This document shows, one piece after another, positions 58,203 to 64,000 of a DNA stretch of 64,000 nucleotides. The first letter of the stretch is position 1, and the number at the start of each line of letters is the position of its first letter. The position numbers and the translations under genes were made by a program. The notes beneath the pieces are model-generated. The model was not told the DNA's origin and did no database searches. It saw only the letters and a program-made list of their open reading frames with translations. This DNA comes from Liquidambar formosana (lineage: Eukaryota; Streptophyta; Magnoliopsida; Saxifragales; Altingiaceae): contig CM077826.1 in NCBI GenBank assembly GCA_039720395.1, positions 29,880,810 to 29,944,809 on the forward strand. Reading direction: 5' to 3'.

Positions 58203-61200
58203 TATGAACCACGGGTTTCGATTGGGGGGACGGAAACCCTTCTTTTAAAAAGAATTGTAGAAATTTAAATGAATACAAATTTGGTTTTTAAAAGATTTAC
58301 AAAAACAAGCAAACAAGGAGTCGTCCACCTCATTTTTTAAGGAAAAAAGGAAAACCATAAAAGTGTTTTAAAGAAAACCTTTCGAAAACAAAACAAATGA
58401 CTCTGATAAGGAAAAGCAGGTCTTAACAAAACAAGAGACGGATTCAGAGACTAAGTTACGATGTGGGAAGGTTCTAGGAAGCATCCTATAGGCACCCACA
58501 TCGCCCCAAAATAGGTCTCTGAATTTATATAGGCTATTTCAATCACTTCCTAATTAGTCACCATACATATGTAAAGAATCATCCATAATCATTCATTCAT
58601 TCATAAACATCCATAAAGCATATAAACATTCATAAAGCATGTAAACATTCATGAACAAATAAAAGAGATATGGAAAGGATGTAAGAAAGATAGAGAATAA
58701 AAAACAGATCCATCCTACTCTTCTAGCAATCACATTAATGGATAAATGAATAAACAATGAGTCCATCCTACTCCTCTAGCAAATATGTGATAGATAAATG
58801 AATAAGCATGGTCCATCCTACTCCTCTAGCAAATATGTGATGAACAAATGGATAAAAGAAAGAAAAAGGAAAGAAAAAGAAAACCTAGGATACTTAGTAT
58901 CCTAGGGCAGACTTGAACATCAAATGAGCGTCTATATACCTTACATGCAAAGATGTAAGGATCAAAGTCCACGTAATTCAATTGAGAAGGGGTTACTCCC
59001 TTTACAATGAACTATAAACCCTAAGTTTCTATTAAAAGAAAAGAAGAGTTTAAAAAGAATAAGAATTTCCAAAAAAAGGGAATTTGAGAAAAGATAGAAT
59101 TCGAAAGGAAATAGAACTCTTATCCAAAAAGAAGTTTGAGAAAAATAGAGTTTGAGAAGAGATAGAACTCTTATTCAAAAAAGATTTTAAGAAAAATAGA
59201 ATTCTAAAAGAGATAGAACTCTTATTTAAAAAGGATTTTAAAAAGAAAAGAAAATATGGAAACTTAACAATTATAGTCCAAAGTAAAGAAAATAACCCAA
59301 GAGAAGGAGAAGAGAACAAAACAAAACAAAACTCACCATGAACCACTTACCATATGCTAAACAATCCCAAAACATCGGGAAATCAGCAATTAATCACCCC
59401 ATGTATTCTATAGGGCAATTATTAAGCTCAAACCAACTATATTCATGCTCAAATCATCATTAGAAAGACTAATTTAAATTTGGACAGAATATTAAATATG
59501 CATATGATGACCCAATACTCATGTATAGAACAAAAATCAAAAGAGAAACAAAATCCTAATATGCTCCTATATGCTCTAAACACCCTAACATGCATAAAAC
59601 TATCAAAATCATGCCATGAATTATTATGATGAAAATATTATATAACAATCCAAAACATGAAGATAAAACAACAACTAAAGCCTTAGATAAACACTTTATG
59701 TAAGCATCTGAATTAATCATTCTTACGGCGAGCTTTCTTAAGAACTATCCTAAGATAATTCTACGTAGAAATCACTCCATATGAATGATTTCTTCCCATA
59801 TCCTACATAAAATATATGTCTAAGAATGCAAATAAACTCATGGTGCATTTAAACACATTTCAAAAAGCACCTATGTACAGCCTCATCCTCTAAAGACGAT
59901 AATTATCCTCTAAAAGGATAATCATCCATATACCTACGAAGATGAAGTTTACACAGCAAGTGTCCTATACAAAAGATACTTAAAATCATGCAATTAATTG
60001 AACCATGAAGAGAAAACAAATCAAACAAACCATCAAAATTTCAGTGCAAAGTGCACCCCTTATCCTAGAGAGAAACTAATCCAATAACAAGCAATTCACA
60101 ATTCCTACTCCACTAGCATGCTTTCACATCATATTTGAATCACATAAACTCTAAAATATAGAGTATATATGATTCCTAATTCAATACTAAGCTATAACTA
60201 TGCAGAGAATGGAGTAGAAGAAGAAGAAATCGAAAAAAAAGAACTAAGGGTACTTATAACAAAGAAAAGGTCTTTACTTGCGTTCTTCCTTCTTGTTGGA
60301 CTTGATTGCCTTCTAGTTCCTCTTCAAAATTGTAGTAGAATGCCTCCTCCAAGTGATATGGGTGTGTGCAAATTCATTCTCCCTAGCTTTCTTATGAATT
60401 TGAAGTATAAAAGTCCCCTATGCTGATGAATGAGCTTCTATTTATAGCCAACCAACCATATGAACCAATGGTTGAGATTAATTCACCATAAAACCAATCT
60501 AAGGCTATTATTAAATCCCCTAGATGTTGGACAACTTAAAATCACATCCCAATAGGTTTAGAACACTTTTGGAAGAAGGAAATTCGGAGTAAAAGAGTCC
60601 AAAATCGTCAAAGCTTCAAAACATGACAAAACAACACGGAGCTCTTGGGTGATCGGTTGGCCCCAACCGGTCCAACCGGTTGGTGAACTGGTCTAACTGG
60701 TTGAGCCTAACCGGTCACCCGAGACAAAACTCAGGTTTCCAAGTTTTTGAAGATTTCTGACCCGTTTCGGACTCCTAACTTCAAACGGACTTAAATTCTT
60801 CAATTTAACTCCGATTTGAGTGATTCAAAAGCCAAAATTTCAAAGATTCAATGTAGAATAAGTTTAGAATATTATTGGACCAAAAACCCTGACCATGGTC
60901 AATTGGCTGGGTTTTCAAGAGGCGGTTAACCGAAAAAATGGTAAATTAACCATAGAGTAATATGGTGAACCAATCCAAAACCTATTCAACAATTAAATTG
61001 GCACTTCAATTAGGCTCATTACATCATTTTAAGATCAATGGAACAACCCAGAGCTGAGTTTTGAGGTCAATTGGAAAATATACGAAGTAAAAGATGAAAT
61101 TGCCCTTAAAGTCGTAAAAGTTCTAATTAACTATCCAAACCTTTCTGGAATTGAACCAAATTTGACACACATATTCAAAATGATCCTAGAAACTAAATGC

Positions 61201-61366
61201 AAGTGATTGGACTCAGTAATGAAACAAAAACTGCATGCAATAATGACCTATTCTCCTAAGGCTTAAAAAGGCAAAAGTGTCCTTTAAGGTTTAGGGACTC
61301 CTAAATGCTTCTAAACCTAAGCAAATGCTATCATAAACTTATAGGGGTGAAAATGGGGTGTCTAAA
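58203..61366 (-). repeat. 5' LTR of the gag-only element
   Basis: 3164 bp, plus-strand ends TATGAACCACGGG and GGGGTGTCTAAA. Both termini carry one substitution compared with the other LTR. It is collinear with 48954-52145 with scattered substitutions and small indels. The CCGGTT cassette is at about 60650-60722. Confidence 0.85.
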
Positions 61367-61371
61367 ATACG

Positions 61372-61664
61372 TAAAGGAGGTAATAAATCTAGAGAGCCAA
61401 AAAGATTTTGTGACTGACCAAATCTATGATTAATAAAATAAATTAAAAAGTGTAAATTAAAAATTTTAAAAAAAAAGGTGGGCAAGCTAATCTCAAGCCC
61501 TATTGACTCTATCCTTGAGTGTATGTAATGGAGGATATAAATTAGAGAGAACTCGAGTCATTTAAGAAGGTTAAATGATGCATTTTATACATAGGGGCAT
61601 TTGCTTCATTTTATGAGTATTATTAATGTTGTTCAGCCAACTATTTTTATAAGGAGTGATCATA
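61372..61664. other. Short unassigned stretch
   Basis: AT-rich, between the LTR element and the Helitron; no feature seen. Confidence 0.45.
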
Positions 61665-61902
61665 TCTACTACCTATAAAAAGCTGAATGTGGGAAAAACT
61701 TTTGATTGACTAATATACCCTTATTTTAAATTTTAAATAAACAACTACCTTTTTGCATATAGGAAATATAAGAATAAAAAACACATACATAAATAGGAAT
61801 TCTAAGGAAACTATAATTCATATAAATAAAACCCTAAACCCTAACATATATCATCTCTCCATTAACAATAGAAAATAACACCATGCTTTTCTTTATTTTC
61901 TT

Positions 61903-62085
61903 CTGGCGGCTCGAAATTTGGAGAAGTTGGCCTCAACTAACGCACAATTGAGGTTGTTGGCATTGGCGGAAGTGCCTGAGGATGACAAGCTATGGAGAAT
62001 GATGCTTTGGTATTGGATCGATTTCTTGACATTCTTAGGACTTGCATGGGGAGGATCTCAAAGAAATTGTAATGGGTTTGATTGC
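61903..62085 (+). pseudogene. Phosphoenolpyruvate carboxylase N-terminal fragment
   Basis: PEPC fixes bicarbonate onto phosphoenolpyruvate to give oxaloacetate in the cytosol. The frame from 61903 reads AARNLEKLAS, NAQLRLLAL and EDDKL, the usual N-terminus of plant PEPC. The start codon position is CTG instead of ATG. A missing base near 61991 moves the match to another frame, NDALVLDRFLDIL. A second missing base near 62036 moves it again to DLHGEDLKEIV, after which similarity fades. That is about 55 of roughly 965 residues. The fragment also lacks the phosphorylation-site extension in some PEPCs. It sits inside a Helitron and is best read as a captured exon piece; it cannot encode an enzyme. 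Confidence 0.75.
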
Positions 62086-62346
62086 CCACTTGAGAATTTC
62101 TGGTGTTCTATGACAAAGCCCATGATGCAAATTATATGGAAATTATAGAAAACTGATTGAAGACTCATTTCAATTTCAGTTGAAGTTTTTTTTTTTTTTT
62201 TTTTGCTTTTTCAATGATTTGTGAGATTAGACTGGGTTCCAAGAAAAAAAAGGGGGGGAGGGTAAGAGGAAGGTTTGGTTTTAATAGTTCTATTATTGTT
62301 TATATATTTTGATACTATTTTATTTTATTTTTTCATGTTTATAAAG

Positions 62347-62557
62347 TTTTCATTTATCTTTGACTGCATTTTTAATCCTTCACTTTTTTGGTTTTAAAAA
62401 TAGTATTTTCATCAGATTTAAACCTAACTATTTAACAAAAGTAGGGACAATTTTGCTCCCCTTTCACCGAAGTAATAAAAAGTTAGAAACCCCAAATCCA
62501 CCAAATCTGAAGTTTTCATATATCTTTGACTGCATTTTTAATCCTTCACTTTTTTGT
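62347..62557. repeat. Duplicated 44-46 bp block in the Helitron
   Basis: GTTTTCAT, then ATCTTTGACTGC and TTTAATCCTTCACTTTTTTG occur at 62347-62390 and 62512-62557. Confidence 0.75.
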
Positions 62558-63134
62558 CTATATGGTTTTCCTTTCATTATTTTTTATGTCAATCCTTTTT
62601 ATTATTGATTATAATTTGATAATACCAATTGTGGAGTACCTTTTATTTTCTGAATTGATCAATTGAAAGTGCATATTGATTAAAATATTTGATCTAAAGA
62701 TGCTATCTGCATACAATTAAACTTCTTATTGATATCCTTAATTAGTTTGAAATAAAAATGTCTACATGTGAGTATTAGATAAATATAATCTATACGTTTT
62801 AATAATAATAATTCTTATTTTTTACTAAACAATAAAATCATAAAACAAATAAAAACACACCAAAATCTTAAAAACAAATAAAAACAAAATAGATATAGGT
62901 TTGAAACCAATTTGAAGTATCAGTTCCTACCCTTACCATGACTTCTAGCCATGCAAGAAAGCACCACGTATATAACACCAAATAAAAACCCTCCAATGGT
63001 TCTTCTTCTTTTACTTTCGTATAATCTATTTGCTTTTCTCCACAAGATCTTTGATAGGTACATTGAAGTTGGAACTATTCTTTTACAATTTTTTTTTTTT
63101 TTTTGTTTATGCACCATACTCACATGTATATATA

Positions 63135-63445
63135 TCTTTTATTATCAAGTGCACTAATGCAGTTTTGCATTAAATGCACTCCAAAACTCTTACGTGCAAC
63201 TTGTATTTGGCCAAACCAACTGTTGGATTAAATTTTAATCATATGTTGGTCATGTATGCAAAAAATCAAGTTGATCTAAGATTGAAAACTATTTCATTCA
63301 AAATGTTTATAAATGAGGGATTACTATTGATTAAAAAATAAACGTTTTGAATCGAATAGCAATCAATTTTAGATCAACTTGATTTTTTCCAAAAAACACT
63401 TACATGAGAATGCTATTTAATCCAATGGTTGGATTCACAAAATAA
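63135..63445 (+). repeat. Dispersed repeat, copy 2
   Basis: Counterpart of 48530-48810, near the Helitron 3' end. It includes CAAGTTGATCTAAGATT and CAATGGTTGGATT. Confidence 0.65.
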
Positions 63446-64000
63446 AAATCACTACAGTTTTGTAGTACACCAATATTAAATGACTATATATATACACATG
63501 CACACACACACACACGCACACTTTTTACCTTTAGTTTTGATGGATGATCATGATACAATTTTATATATTTTTATTGATTCTTCATGCCTATTAATGGTTT
63601 TTTTTTTTTTTTGGTAAGTGAGATTTGTATATTAATGTTAATGATTCAAAGACCAAGATATCACAAGATTTTATAGTTAAAGATTTTTTATAAATTAATT
63701 ATTTTTATGTTGATTTTTTTAAGACATTTTATGTTGATTTTTTAAAGAAATTTTTTTTTTCATACAAAATATTTACGTGCGACGCATATGTTCTATAACT
63801 AGTAATTTCGAAAATGAGAAAGGATGTATTTGTAATGGTCAGAAATTAGAGGTACGTGTAATTTACCTTTTATCAAAACGTAGGGAAGGTAATTGTAATT
63901 TTACCTTTTTTCTTTAATTATTATTTTTCGGATTAATGACAGGCTGCTATTTAAGGGTGGGAAAACAACCTGCTTCTCTTTAGATTCCCCGCCAAACAAC

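Larger units (their letters stand above)
48954..61366 (-). mobile_element. 12.4-kb gag-only LTR retrotransposon (TR-GAG/LARD type)
   Basis: Two directly repeated LTRs (48954-52145 and 58203-61366) bound a 6057-bp interior. The flanks ATATG (48949-48953) and ATACG (61367-61371) are a 5-bp duplication with one mismatch. Orientation is minus, from the primer site beside the right LTR, the purine tract GAGGGGCATC beside the left LTR and the minus-strand gag. The interior has a 1.15-kb leader, a decayed gag and about 3.5 kb of repeats; I found no protease, reverse transcriptase, RNase H or integrase motifs. Such elements depend on enzymes from related Gypsy elements. Visible LTR differences indicate an old insertion. 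Confidence 0.85.
61665..63802 (+). mobile_element. Helitron with captured PEPC gene fragment
   Basis: The 5' end TCTACTACCTATAAAAAGC, preceded by A, matches the start of the Helitron at 46871. The 3' end has a small stem TGCGACGCA (63778-63786) and ATAACTAG followed by T. It contains a phosphoenolpyruvate carboxylase fragment (61903-62085), a duplicated 44-46 bp block (62347-62390 and 62512-62557) and the dispersed repeat copy 63135-63445. No Rep/helicase is present, so it is non-autonomous. Confidence 0.65.
47880..63867. mobile_element. Candidate Mutator-like element enclosing the gag-only LTR element and a Helitron
   Basis: The left end GGTAAATTACA is preceded by TTTTATCAAAA (47869-47879). 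The right end TGTAATTTACC is followed by the identical 11-mer TTTTATCAAAA (63868-63878). Further in, CTGACAATTACAGATA on the left corresponds to CTGACCATTACAAATA inverted on the right. An 11-bp perfect duplication with similar termini suggests one element whose two ends were pushed 16 kb apart by later insertions. No transposase was seen. Confidence 0.5.

Overview
The window looks like nuclear DNA of a flowering plant. It holds one recognisable single-copy gene with GT..AG introns, and nearly everything else is plant-type transposable elements (Copia, Gypsy-like, TRIM, L1 and RTE LINEs, SINEs, hAT-like, Mutator-like, Helitron). The species cannot be told from the sequence; introns of several kilobases packed with repeats suggest a woody or early-diverging angiosperm with a large genome (inference).

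Gene: on the minus strand, from 30152 down to at least 7041, lies a GLYR1-type glyoxylate/succinic semialdehyde reductase. Seven exons join in frame into residues 1-262 of a protein family of about 289 residues. All catalytic and cofactor residues I could check are present. The last exon (about 27 codons) was not found between 1 and 7040 and is probably beyond the left edge. Two introns are 73 and 82 bp, while the others are 2.1, 2.8, 7.6, 9.6 and more than 7.0 kb, enlarged by transposons.

1-30 kb (introns): two inverted solo LTRs with target-site duplications (TSDs); a Mutator-like element with 43-bp terminal inverted repeats (TIRs); a hAT-like element nested in another, plus a second copy of the outer family; TRIM elements, one complete and one head-to-head pair; a foldback element; a Helitron carrying a SINE and the complete TRIM; LINE remnants.

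30-48 kb: upstream region of the gene, a solo LTR with a perfect AAAAG TSD, small MITEs and SINE-like units, then a decayed minus-strand Copia element broken by a 2.4-kb solo LTR in its RNase H region and followed by a related 3.0-kb solo LTR in the opposite orientation. A short Helitron follows.

48-64 kb: a 12.4-kb LTR element (48954-61366) with 3.2-kb LTRs whose 6-kb interior holds a decayed gag but no recognisable protease, reverse transcriptase or integrase. It is a non-autonomous gag-only element of the TR-GAG/LARD kind. Beside it, a Helitron (61665-63802) carries a captured, frameshifted N-terminal fragment of phosphoenolpyruvate carboxylase. The whole block may sit inside an older Mutator-like element flanked by the 11-bp repeat TTTTATCAAAA. 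The most notable items are the Helitron with the PEPC fragment, the gag-only LTR element and the transposon-swollen GLYR1 gene. I found no rRNA, true tRNA gene or CRISPR array. All boundaries were read by eye and no alignment was run.
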